DNA from: Planctomycetes bacterium UBA1146
GTDB taxonomy: Bacteria > Planctomycetota > UBA8108 > UBA1146
DNA: 40,634 bases
Reading direction: 5' to 3'
Assembly: GCA_002311345.1 (NCBI GenBank)
Contig: DCAA01000009.1
Span: forward strand, 810-41,443
Shown: piece by piece, positions 1-8,145 of the stretch
How the letters are laid out: each line of letters begins with the position of its first letter
How positions within the stretch are numbered: the first letter of the stretch is position 1
The notes under the pieces: generated by a model
Seen by the model: the letters and a program-made list of their open reading frames with translations, nothing else
What the model was told of the DNA's origin: nothing
Database searches by the model: none
Translations under genes and position numbers: made by a program

Positions 1-54
1 AAGAAAGTGGTAAGAAGCAGTAAGGAAACTGTTAGAAGCGCTAAGAGATCGTAA
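1..54 (+). CDS. Possible 3' end of a Lys/Arg-rich protein (partial)
   Basis: Frame 1 is open from the window edge to TAA at 52-54 and encodes 17 residues made of basic heptads (KKVVRSS, KETVRSA, KRS). Such tails occur on DNA- or RNA-binding basic proteins, but no domain is visible. The same heptad pattern resumes after the stop, which suggests the present stop arose by a small indel inside the repeat. It may equally be non-coding repeat DNA. Confidence 0.25.
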   Translation, partial: KKVVRSSKETVRSAKRS

Positions 55-94
55 GAAAGATGTAAGAAAACAGTAAGAAGGTAAGAGTCGTTAG
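1..94 (+). repeat. Helically phased TAAGAA-type tandem repeat
   Basis: Copies of TAAG or TTAG followed by GAA/AGA begin near positions 11, 21, 32, 42, 52, 63, 74, 82 and 91, so most steps are 10-11 nt and pairs form a 21-nt unit. In frame 1 the first two units read as heptads KKVVRSS and KETVRSA, then KRS and a TAA at 52-54. The repeat continues past this stop, and after a local one-base shift the frame reads KKTVRR and a second TAA at 82-84. It is either the repetitive Lys/Arg-rich tail of a gene entering from the left, or a DNA-level phased array. The left part of the region is outside the window. Confidence 0.55.
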
Positions 95-160
95 CTTATC
101 TCCAGGTACGTCGAACATGCCTATGCAGTACCATTAGTACAGATGTATGTAATTACCTTA

Positions 161-2185
161 CTAACTCGAGATGATGTCCTCACCCGGTGCCTGGTCGCGT
201 AATTTTTTCTGCATCATCATCACCGCTTTGCCGCGGCTCAGTTTCTGGCCCACCTCGCGGAAACCGCAATTGTGATGAAAGACGAGACTGCCCTCGTTGC
301 GCGGCTCCAGGTTGACCTCGCAGACGATGGAAGAGAGATCCCTGGCGCGAGCCCACGCTTCCGTCACTGCATAGAGCGCTGAACCGATCCCGCTGCGCCG
401 CGCGGATGCGGCGATCGCGACCCGATCGACGTAGGCAAAGTTGTCGAAATAGCGACGAAACCAAAGAAAATTCGGGCTGTCGTAATCATCTTCGGGTCGC
501 ATCACGACCAGCAGCCCGGCAGGGCCTTCCCCTTCGCGGACCGCATCGACCACCCGCACCATCGCAGCCGTCTCGATCAGTGCCGCAAAATCTGCCGCCG
601 AGAGCGATCCCACCTCGGGGGCGTTGGCCTCGTTGAGGATATGGAGTGCCTCGACATCCTGGGCAAGTGCGGGGCGTATGCAAACTACCGCATCTTCTTG
701 GCTAACTCCGGTGGCGAATCGCTGCCCCAGGCGCACGCTCAAGGACCGCACGATAGCCACTGGCAGCGCAGAAAATCCGGGATAGGAGAGTAATCCGCGC
801 AATCGATCGCGGGCGGTGAGCGATCCATCGAAGATGGTGCCGAGGCCGATGAGATCCTCGAAGATATCCTCTCGGGTCAGTGTCCCCCGGTAACGGATGG
901 ACGCCGCATCGGGTCTCAACTCGAACCCATCACGATTTTGCTCGACGTACCACTCTTCTGCAGACGCTCCATCGAGATGGATCCCCTCCGAGTGATAGCG
1001 GTGAAGAGTCTCAAGGAGCGGCCCCAGCAACCCTCGCGTGCGATCTGGCGACTGTCTCGAGAAAGCAGCGAGTGTCATGGTTCCCGGTTGCTTCTCGACG
1101 ATCAATTCCTCGCCGTTACAGCGTTCGATGAAAAGCGCCGCCTGCGGCAGGCAACGCCACACCGTCTGGCGGACTCGATCACCAAACCAGGACGCCCTCG
1201 GGATCGTTGGTCGCGATCGCAGCCAGCCGAGCAGTCCTCCGCGACCTCTCTCTCTTCGCACCTGCAGGATTCCATCGGTATCGAGCTGGTTGCCATGGAC
1301 CGTCTCGACACCCTGCCAGTTGCGACGGTGGTATACCGGATTTCGAAGAGCCCGGGAGATGTGACGGCGACGACGGTGAATCTCGGCTCGCTCCGCCTTT
1401 TGCAGCGTTTCTGTCATCCGTTTCGGTTCGACCTCGGCCCAGTCGATGTCATCGGTGTGCTGATCGCCACCCCGGGCCCACGTCGCATCGACACCGAGGG
1501 CTCTGGCTCCGTAGGCCCATCCCTCCAGAAAGTGCTGCACATCGGCGGCCGATCGTGCGCCACCGAGGGCGCTGGCCACCTGCTGTACCATCGCTCGCCG
1601 CCGATGCGCCGGAACCCCGAATCCGATGCGCGCGTCGTGCAAATCGATGAGCCACAGGGTCATCGAGGTGGGCTCGACTCCTCGCACCAGGATGTTGCCG
1701 GTATGGATGTCATGGGCATCGACACCAGCTCGCATGATGCTGGCGATCCACCGGCCCAGCACTCGCAGCACCGCAGTTCGTTGCTCTCCCTGGTAACGCT
1801 CGAGGTGGTGGGGAAACGGTTCGGTATCGAGCAGGAAATCAATGAAGACGATGTCGTGATCATCGTGTTGTTCGAGCGCCACAGGTCGCGGCACCGATGC
1901 GCCTCCTTGTTCTGCCCGCACCAGGTTGTTCCATTCGAGACGAGCTCTGCCCCAGCCAATTAGACGCCTGAATCGCGCAGCGAGATCAGTTTCGCGGTGA
2001 ATCTTCGCGATGAGGGTCGGACGAGAAGGCGATGGTGGAATCCGCAGCACCGTTCGCTGCGATCCGGATTGCAGGATCTCCACCCCTGGGAAACGAAGGA
2101 GATCATCCTGGTGACGGGGAATCCCATCGAGCCAGCCGATGCGGTGCGGATGATGATCTCGGGTGAAGACCTGTGAGGGCGACAA
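161..2185 (-). CDS. LPS-kinase-like / degenerate kinase / GNAT acetyltransferase fusion
   Basis: A 674-residue cytoplasmic protein with three parts. Residues about 35-240 resemble the Kdo/WaaP lipopolysaccharide kinase family: a candidate ATP lysine K61 (IAKI), the catalytic loop HDIHTGNIL with D159, H161 and N164, and the metal-binding D181 in LIDLHD. Residues about 285-470 look like a second kinase fold that has lost its catalytic residues (HLDGASAEEWYV and ELRPDAASIRY where the two motifs should be). Residues about 502-662 are a GNAT acetyltransferase with the acetyl-CoA motif RRSGIGSALY near 596-605 and the CEVN...FHHNCGF core, as in the COG3818-type group. The start is a TTG at 2185-2183, preceded five bases upstream by AGGAGAGG. 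It is divergent from hflX. The substrate is unknown. The domain calls are firm for kinase and GNAT and inferred for the pseudokinase. Confidence 0.85.
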   Translation of the reverse strand: MSPSQVFTRDHHPHRIGWLDGIPRHQDDLLRFPGVEILQSGSQRTVLRIPPSPSRPTLIAKIHRETDLAARFRRLIGWGRARLEWNNLVRAEQGGASVPRPVALEQHDDHDIVFIDFLLDTEPFPHHLERYQGEQRTAVLRVLGRWIASIMRAGVDAHDIHTGNILVRGVEPTSMTLWLIDLHDARIGFGVPAHRRRAMVQQVASALGGARSAADVQHFLEGWAYGARALGVDATWARGGDQHTDDIDWAEVEPKRMTETLQKAERAEIHRRRRHISRALRNPVYHRRNWQGVETVHGNQLDTDGILQVRRERGRGGLLGWLRSRPTIPRASWFGDRVRQTVWRCLPQAALFIERCNGEELIVEKQPGTMTLAAFSRQSPDRTRGLLGPLLETLHRYHSEGIHLDGASAEEWYVEQNRDGFELRPDAASIRYRGTLTREDIFEDLIGLGTIFDGSLTARDRLRGLLSYPGFSALPVAIVRSLSVRLGQRFATGVSQEDAVVCIRPALAQDVEALHILNEANAPEVGSLSAADFAALIETAAMVRVVDAVREGEGPAGLLVVMRPEDDYDSPNFLWFRRYFDNFAYVDRVAIAASARRSGIGSALYAVTEAWARARDLSSIVCEVNLEPRNEGSLVFHHNCGFREVGQKLSRGKAVMMMQKKLRDQAPGEDIISS

Positions 2186-2421
2186 GTGTTCCTCTCCTGA
2201 TCGCGCGATCGAGACGAGAGGATGGTAACGAACAGATCGGTCTTGCCCACCGGGTCTTGTCGATGATCAGTTTCTCTTCTACGTGCAGTGGTTCCCTTAC
2301 AGGGGTTCGGATACCTTGGAATGGTCCGATGCCGGAGTTCCTCCGGCGGGGAGACCGCTTGTGACCCCGGTGGCAGGCTTCTGGCCTTCTTCACCGATTT
2401 CTTGGGGAGAAACGCCGCTCG

Positions 2422-3756
2422 ATGGCGAAGCAGTCGTTCGATAAACGAATAAAGGAAACTCCTGCCGATGACGATCGAGAGGTCGCCGTCATTCTCAAGG
2501 CCGTGATGCCGGGGGATCCATCGGTGAAGCTCGGAGGGGTCGATCCGGTCGCCGAGATCATGGCACTTGCCGACACCGCAGGCTTACGTGTCGTCTCGGC
2601 AGTGCTCCAGAAGAGGGACCGACCCCATCCGGGAACCTATGTCGGCCGTGGCAAACTCGAGGAGTTGAAGCAAGAAGCCGAGCGTGTCGGTGCTCATGTC
2701 ATCCTGGTCGATGACCCCATCTCACCGGCACAGGGACGCAATATCGAAGAGACCACCGAGTTGCGAGTGGTCGATCGCTCGGAACTGATCATGGATATCT
2801 TCGCGCGCAATGCCCGCTCCCATCAGGCCAAGATCCAGATCGAACTGGCCCAGTTGCAGTACTTCCAGTCGCGACTGACTCGTATGTGGACCCACCTGTC
2901 GCGCATGGAGGGGGGAGAAGTCGGAACCCGGGGACCGGGGGAAACCCAGCTGGAGACAGACCGTCGCATCATCGGCAAGAAGATCAGCGTACTGCGAAAT
3001 CGCCTGGTTCAGATCGAAAAACAGGCCCACACCCAGCACAAATCTCGCGAGGGGTCTTTTCGCATCGCCCTGGTCGGCTACACCAATGCCGGAAAGTCGA
3101 CGATGCTCAAACGACTGACCGGCGCCGATGTTCTGATAGAAAATCGGCTCTTCTCGACTCTCGACACCAGCACTCGAAAGTGGGATCTCGATGTACCCTT
3201 CGACGTACTGCTCTCGGATACCGTTGGTTTCATCCGCAAACTGCCGCACGATCTGGTCGCTTCCTTCCATGCAACCCTGATGGAAGCGCGCGAAGCAGAC
3301 CTATTGCTGCACATCATCGACGCCTCGTCTTTGACTATCGAGTTCGACATCGAATCGGTAAACCGAACCCTCAGCAGGATCGAATGCGATGAGCACCACA
3401 CATTGATGATCTTCAACAAACTGGATCAGGTCGCTGACGCGCAACTCATCGATTTACAACACCTGCTCGCTGAACATGGTGATTCCTTCGCAGTCAGTGC
3501 CGCAGACGGCACCGGTATCGAAAAGGTCATCGAGCACATCCTGGGAATCGCACAGTTGCGCGAAGAGCGCGGCGAATATCAACTGCCCCATTCCCGCTCT
3601 GATCTGGCCGCCAGACTGAGAACCCTGGCAACGGTAGAGAGAGAGGAGTTTCTCGACGATGGGATCTTCCTCGAAGCACGCTTCGAGTCAGGCCAGAAGG
3701 CGCGCTGGGAGAAAGCACTACGCGAAGCGGGGCTTCTTCCTCCCATCTCCTCCTGA
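2422..3756 (+). CDS. hflX: GTPase HflX
   Basis: A 444-residue ribosome-associated GTPase. HflX family members bind the 50S subunit and split or rescue stalled ribosomes under stress. The N-terminal HflX domain covers about 20-190, with the family motif ARSHQAKIQIELAQL near 131-145 and the glycine-rich GTRGPGETQLETD near 168-180. The G domain shows G1 GYTNAGKS (219-226), G3 DTVG (266-269) and G4 NKLD (332-335). The length is typical. The ATG at 2422 has a GGGGAGA element about ten bases upstream. The 236-base region upstream is shared with the divergent kinase/GNAT gene. The TGA stop (3754-3756) directly touches the stop of the convergent selenoprotein gene, with no spacer and no visible terminator. 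Confidence 0.96.
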   Translation: MAKQSFDKRIKETPADDDREVAVILKAVMPGDPSVKLGGVDPVAEIMALADTAGLRVVSAVLQKRDRPHPGTYVGRGKLEELKQEAERVGAHVILVDDPISPAQGRNIEETTELRVVDRSELIMDIFARNARSHQAKIQIELAQLQYFQSRLTRMWTHLSRMEGGEVGTRGPGETQLETDRRIIGKKISVLRNRLVQIEKQAHTQHKSREGSFRIALVGYTNAGKSTMLKRLTGADVLIENRLFSTLDTSTRKWDLDVPFDVLLSDTVGFIRKLPHDLVASFHATLMEAREADLLLHIIDASSLTIEFDIESVNRTLSRIECDEHHTLMIFNKLDQVADAQLIDLQHLLAEHGDSFAVSAADGTGIEKVIEHILGIAQLREERGEYQLPHSRSDLAARLRTLATVEREEFLDDGIFLEARFESGQKARWEKALREAGLLPPISS

Positions 3757-4746
3757 TCAAATGACTCCCTTTTCCATCCTCTCGACCAGCTTCTCGCACT
3801 TTTCTTTCATCTTCTTTAAATAACGATCCTGTATCCCGTAGGCATCTTTATATTCCTCGAGGCAAGCCATCGCGATCTTCTCATCACCGGCTTCGATGGC
3901 TCCATCGAAGGCGAGCACCCAGAAGGGGCGGAATCCTTCGTTATCTTCGGGCAAACCATCTCCGTCCTTGACCATCTGGTAACAGATCGTCATCGCCTTC
4001 GTGCGTTTCTCTTCTCGATCCTCTGAACCTTGCTTGTACGCGGTCCGATATGGATCAAACACGGCAAGAAAACGGATTGTGGCTCGCGAAGCACGCCACT
4101 CACCAACAAGGTCAGCAGGGACCCCATCGACCTTTGCGGCTTCATCCATGGCAATGATGTTGGCGCGAGCGGGATTGAGAAGCCCCTCGATGAGCGTCAA
4201 GTGGGCACGGGCCACGAGATCCTCGGGGAACTCCGCGACGCGCTTGCGGAGTTTGAAGATGGACTCGACCTCGCCTAGTCCCAACTCCAGCGACAATTTC
4301 GAATCGGGACGCCAGTACGGTTCCTTGCCATAGAGAAGCACCCCATCGGTGTCTAGAAAGATGAAGGAAGGATAACCACCAAGACCGTACTGCGAGAGCA
4401 TCCCCTGATCGGGTTTTTCATCCAGCATCGCAGAGATGTTCAGGTAAGGAACGAAACGCTTGCTATCCTCGACCCACCAGTCGGATAGAAGGGGACCCCC
4501 TTCCATGTAATTACAAGGCGGTCACGGGGAATAGGAACGGGTGAAGTAGGCCAGGATCGGCAGGCCTTTCTTCTCGGAGATCTTGCGTGCCTCCGCAAGA
4601 GTCGTGACCCACTCGATCTTCTTCACGAACTTCTTCTGTAACTTCTCCTGATAATTCTTCTCCATCCTCGCATCGTCCTGTGCCATCGCGATCGTCGCGA
4701 CCATCAACAACGAGGTGGTCAGGGTTCCGATTCTCAATTTCAACAT
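3757..4746 (-). CDS. Secreted thioredoxin-fold selenoprotein (U-P-P-C active site)
   Basis: One reading frame of 330 codons interrupted by a single TGA at 4524-4522. With selenocysteine there, the product has 329 residues. Residues 1-22 form a signal peptide ending AMA before QDD. A thioredoxin-like fold follows: strand LPILAYF (62-68), the redox motif U75-P-P-C78, and the cis-proline P126 in GGYPSFIFLD. The remainder (about 155-329) is helical and TPR-like. A hairpin with SECIS geometry follows the TGA, and selB is in this window. The frame is exact on both sides of the TGA, and codons either side form one domain, so two separate genes are unlikely. The ATG at 4746-4744 has GTGAGG just upstream. 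It is probably a periplasmic thiol/disulfide enzyme. The gene is convergent with hflX and divergent from sppA. The specific family is not recognised. Confidence 0.88.
4485..4506 (-). promoter_or_regulatory. Bacterial SECIS-like hairpin downstream of in-frame TGA
   Basis: On the minus-strand mRNA the arm AUGGAAGGG (4506-4498), the loop GGUC (4497-4494) and the arm CCCUUCUAU (4493-4485) form a 9-bp stem with one G-U pair and a tetraloop. The stem starts 15 bases after the UGA, and the loop lies 25-28 bases after it. That is within the spacing seen for bacterial SECIS elements, and the loop carries the GGUC word also present in the apical loop region of E. coli fdhF. SelB would bind it. The fold was derived by eye. 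Confidence 0.8.
4522..4524 (-). other. In-frame TGA read as selenocysteine
   Basis: This codon occupies the position of the first redox cysteine in a thioredoxin-type C-x-x-C motif and is followed by codons for Pro, Pro and Cys. Other genes in the window (hflX, sppA, lptF, lptG) end with TGA as a normal stop, so a genome-wide TGA reassignment does not explain it. Confidence 0.85.
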
Positions 4747-4883
4747 CGATCCTCACTTTCAGGGTCCATCATCGCATCACGGATCTACCGGGTCTACCTC
4801 CATCGTTTGGCTGGTTTCACCCCCAAATGTGCTTATCATCACGAATCACCTGAAATCCAAAAGTAACGAATTCTGGAGGTTTG

Positions 4884-6674
4884 ATGATCCACCTACTGCT
4901 CTTTGTTCTGACCCTTACGGTCAACGTCCCGGCTCTTCCCGTCAGCATCGATGACGACAACACGGAGGCCGCCATCGTGGCACGCCTGTTCGAATTGAAG
5001 GGTGGCTGGTCTGACCAGCCTGATGCTGATCCCGGTCTGGATATCACCTCGCTGTTGATGGGTGGCATTGCAAAGCAACGGTCCTTCCCCGAACTGATGG
5101 AGGCGATGGAATCTGCCATCACCGACGAAGAGATCGATATCATCGTGATCGACCTCTCCGGAGGAACCCGCTTCTCCATGCCCCAGGTCGCAGACATGTG
5201 TACAACGCTGGATCGGGGGCGAGACAGCGGCAAGAAGATCATCGCCTGGATGGAAAATGGCACCACTTCTCTCGAAACCATCGCAGCTTCTTGTGACACC
5301 ATCTTGCTGACCAACACCGGCGGGGTAGACCTGGGTTCTCCTGCTTTGATGCCGATCCACTTCAAGAACGCCATGGACCTGTTCGGGATCGAGGCGAGCG
5401 TGATCCGTGTCGGTGACTTCAAGGGTGCCGTCGAACCATTCATGCTGCCACAGATGAGCGATCACCTGCGCGATCACTACATGGCGACTCTCGAGTCGAT
5501 GAACCGGTTTCCTGTCGGCCAGATCGCCTCCGGAAGAAAAATGACGACAACCCGTGTCCGGGAACTCCAGGGAGTCCGCATCTTCACGGCGAAACAAGCA
5601 CTGGAAGAAGGACTGGTCGATCTCCTGGTCCAGCACGGCACACTCGAACAGACAGTCGAGGGGCTCATCGATGGATCCATCGAATGGAGACGCCCCGGCA
5701 AGAAGCGCCGCGGGCAGTTGAACCCACTACAGATCTTCACCAACCTGTTCAGTCCAAAGCGCGAGAAGAGAGTCCCCGACAACTCCATCGCCATCTTGCA
5801 TCTGAGTGGAGAAATCATCGACGGTGATACCGCAACACCCGGATCGATGGTCAGCGAACCGTCCGCGAAGGCGATCAAGGCCCTCGCCGACAACGATTCG
5901 GTGGTTGGGGTAGTGGTCCGTGTCGATTCTCCGGGGGGATCGGCCACCGCCAGTGAGGTGATCCGACTGGCACTGGAGGATCTCGCTGGTAAGAAGCCGA
6001 TGGTCTATTCGATGGGGAACCTGGCGGCCAGCGGAGGATACTGGATCACCTGTACCGGTCAGCCGATCTACGCCACCGAGGGAACCATCACCGGCTCCAT
6101 CGGAGTGTTCGGAATGAAACTATCTTTCGGACCAGCACTGGAGAGTTTAGGAATCCACATCGATCCGGTCGCCATCGATGAATCCGCAACGATGATGTTC
6201 CCTCATCGCGGCTGGAACGAAGTGGAACTGGCCCGCCTGCAAGCAACCGTAGATGATGTCTACGAGGATTTCATCGAGCGAGTGTCCGACAGCCGCGACA
6301 TCCAACCGGAACAAGTCCGTGGCATCGCAGGTGGTCGGATCTGGTCGGGAGGACAGGCACTGGAACTGGGACTCGTCGATTCCATCGGCGGCATCGAAGA
6401 TGCCATCGCTCATGTCAAACGCGAGGTAGGGATCGAAGGGGAGGTTTCGATCGTGCACCGACCCGGTCCCATCGATCCGATGACTCTGTTCAAAGTCTTC
6501 TTTGGTGGAGATGATGATGCCATTCGCTCTCTCGTCGATGTGCCGATGTTGAGAGTCCTCACGGCAGCAGGAATAGATTTTCGTCCCTATCTTGCCCGTG
6601 TGATTCGTATCGGGAACCGCTCTGCTTTCACCATCGAAGCGAGGATGCCGATCGATCTGAACGTGCGCTTCTGA
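4884..6674 (+). CDS. sppA: Signal peptide peptidase SppA (protease IV, 67K type)
   Basis: A 596-residue membrane or periplasmic serine protease of family S49 that degrades cleaved signal peptides. It has the tandem double-domain form. The catalytic lysine is K180 in GDFKGAVEPFM of the first domain, and the nucleophile is S383 in NLAASGGYW of the second, matching the Lys/Ser dyad of E. coli SppA. VRVDSPGGSA and ITGSIGVFG also fit the family. Residues 1-20 are hydrophobic (IHLLLFVLTLTVNVPAL) and serve as an anchor or signal. A TTG at 4881 also opens the frame, but ATG 4884 is better placed four bases after GGAGG. The gene is divergent from the selenoprotein gene with 137 bases between the starts. 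Confidence 0.94.
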   Translation: MIHLLLFVLTLTVNVPALPVSIDDDNTEAAIVARLFELKGGWSDQPDADPGLDITSLLMGGIAKQRSFPELMEAMESAITDEEIDIIVIDLSGGTRFSMPQVADMCTTLDRGRDSGKKIIAWMENGTTSLETIAASCDTILLTNTGGVDLGSPALMPIHFKNAMDLFGIEASVIRVGDFKGAVEPFMLPQMSDHLRDHYMATLESMNRFPVGQIASGRKMTTTRVRELQGVRIFTAKQALEEGLVDLLVQHGTLEQTVEGLIDGSIEWRRPGKKRRGQLNPLQIFTNLFSPKREKRVPDNSIAILHLSGEIIDGDTATPGSMVSEPSAKAIKALADNDSVVGVVVRVDSPGGSATASEVIRLALEDLAGKKPMVYSMGNLAASGGYWITCTGQPIYATEGTITGSIGVFGMKLSFGPALESLGIHIDPVAIDESATMMFPHRGWNEVELARLQATVDDVYEDFIERVSDSRDIQPEQVRGIAGGRIWSGGQALELGLVDSIGGIEDAIAHVKREVGIEGEVSIVHRPGPIDPMTLFKVFFGGDDDAIRSLVDVPMLRVLTAAGIDFRPYLARVIRIGNRSAFTIEARMPIDLNVRF

Positions 6675-6711
6675 GGTCCAGGACGGGGAATCAAGGTCGT
6701 GGAGGAACTGC

Positions 6712-8145
6712 TCAGGCGAGTATTTCCTTGACGACCTTTGCCTTCTCGACACCGGTGAGTTTCACATCCAGTCCCTGGTACTGGACCGAAAGTCGTTCGT
6801 GATCGATCCCCAGCAGATGCAGCATGGTTGCATGCAAGTCGCGCACGTGGACCACGTCTTCGACTGCGTTGTAGCCAAGATCATCGGTCGCACCATGGGT
6901 GATTCCTCCCTGAACGCCCCCACCTGCCAGGAACATCGAGAAACCCTTGATGTGGTGGTCGCGGCCCGGATCGTCTCCACCACCCTGTGACATCGGAGTT
7001 CGTCCGAACTCGCCACCCCACACGATGAGTGTGTCATCGAGCATTCCTTTTTGCTTGAGATCCTGGATGAGCGCCGCAGTCGGCTGATCGCAGTAACCAC
7101 AACAGGTCTTCATGAACTGTTTGAGACCACCATGATGATCCCAACCGCGATGATAGAGTTGGATGAAACGGACTCCGCGCTCCGCCAATCTTCGAGCGAG
7201 CAGGCAGTTGCTCGCAAATGTCCCATCGCCTGGAACTGCCCCGTACATCTGGAGGGTCTCTGGAGACTCGTCCGAGATATCCATCAAATCTGGAATCGAC
7301 ATCTGCATGCGGAAGGCCAGTTCATACTGAGAGATGCGTGAATCGATCTCGGGATCATGTGTTTCACTGGCACGCATACGATTGAGATCACGAATTGCAG
7401 CGACGAGGTGCTCTTGCCGATCCCGACTGATACCAGGGGGGTTGGTGACGTAATGCACCGGGTCTCCGGCGGAGTGAAACTCGACACCACCGAACTTGCT
7501 GGGCAAAAATCCGCTCGACCACTGACGAGCGGCAATCGGCTGGGGATTTCGTCCACCGATGCTGGTCAGCACCACGAAGCCAGGCAGATTCTCACTCACG
7601 GAACCGAGGCCGTAGTTGATCCAGGAACCCATGCTCGGCCGGTTCGGGATGATCGAGCCGCAGTTCATGAAACTGTGGGCAGGATCGTGATTGATCTCGT
7701 CGGTCACCATCGAACGCACGATGGCGATGTCATCGGCGACAGAGCTGATGTGCGGCAAGTAATCGCTGATCACCTGGCCGCTTTTGCCGTGCTTCTGGAA
7801 GGTCGTTCTCGGACCCAGGCACTTCAACTCCTTGCCCTGTAACTGGGCAATCGGCATTCCTTTGGTGAAGGACTCTGGCATCGGTTCGCCATCGAGCGCC
7901 GTGAGTTTCGGTTTCTCGTCGAAGGTCTCGAGATGACTGGGACCCCCTGCCATGCACAAGAAGATGACCCGTTTCGCCTTCGGTGCGGATGCGAAAGGAA
8001 ACGCCGCACCCTCGGAGGCGCCGACGATCTCCGGCCACCACTGACTGAGAGCGGCGGCTCCGACACCCAGAGACAGTGAACCGAGAAACTGTCGGCGGCT
8101 CACTCGTTCGAGCTGAGCTCGTATCTGATCGAGTTGGTCATTCAC
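6712..8145 (-). CDS. DUF1501 family protein, Tat-exported
   Basis: A 477-residue protein of the DUF1501 family, which has an alkaline-phosphatase/sulfatase-like fold and is greatly expanded in Planctomycetota. Residues 16-21 (SRRQFL) followed by a hydrophobic stretch GSLSLGVGAAAL form a twin-arginine signal. Characteristic segments are FLCMAGGPSHLETFD, SFMNCGSI, and TLIVWGGEFGRTPMSQGG with GRDHH. The family's reaction is not established. The start is GTG at 8145-8143, inside the end of the upstream cytochrome/DUF1553 gene (8-base overlap), which implies translational coupling. The two families are usually paired, and the products probably work together in the periplasm. Confidence 0.93.
   Translation of the reverse strand: MNDQLDQIRAQLERVSRRQFLGSLSLGVGAAALSQWWPEIVGASEGAAFPFASAPKAKRVIFLCMAGGPSHLETFDEKPKLTALDGEPMPESFTKGMPIAQLQGKELKCLGPRTTFQKHGKSGQVISDYLPHISSVADDIAIVRSMVTDEINHDPAHSFMNCGSIIPNRPSMGSWINYGLGSVSENLPGFVVLTSIGGRNPQPIAARQWSSGFLPSKFGGVEFHSAGDPVHYVTNPPGISRDRQEHLVAAIRDLNRMRASETHDPEIDSRISQYELAFRMQMSIPDLMDISDESPETLQMYGAVPGDGTFASNCLLARRLAERGVRFIQLYHRGWDHHGGLKQFMKTCCGYCDQPTAALIQDLKQKGMLDDTLIVWGGEFGRTPMSQGGGDDPGRDHHIKGFSMFLAGGGVQGGITHGATDDLGYNAVEDVVHVRDLHATMLHLLGIDHERLSVQYQGLDVKLTGVEKAKVVKEILA

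Noticed and set aside
938..1963. Plus-strand 341-residue open frame
   Set aside because: It lies wholly antisense to the kinase/GNAT gene, has no recognisable domain and its composition reflects the opposite strand's codons.
2199..2210. 12-bp perfect palindrome GATCGCGCGATC before the kinase/GNAT gene
   Set aside because: GATCG-type words are very common in this DNA, so a palindrome of this length made of them is weak evidence for an operator.
4522..4524. TGA as a sequencing error, a nonsense mutation or a genome-wide recoded codon
   Set aside because: Several genes here end normally in TGA. The codon falls precisely on a redox-active position, the hairpin is present and selB is encoded, so selenocysteine is the simpler reading, though an error cannot be excluded without reads.
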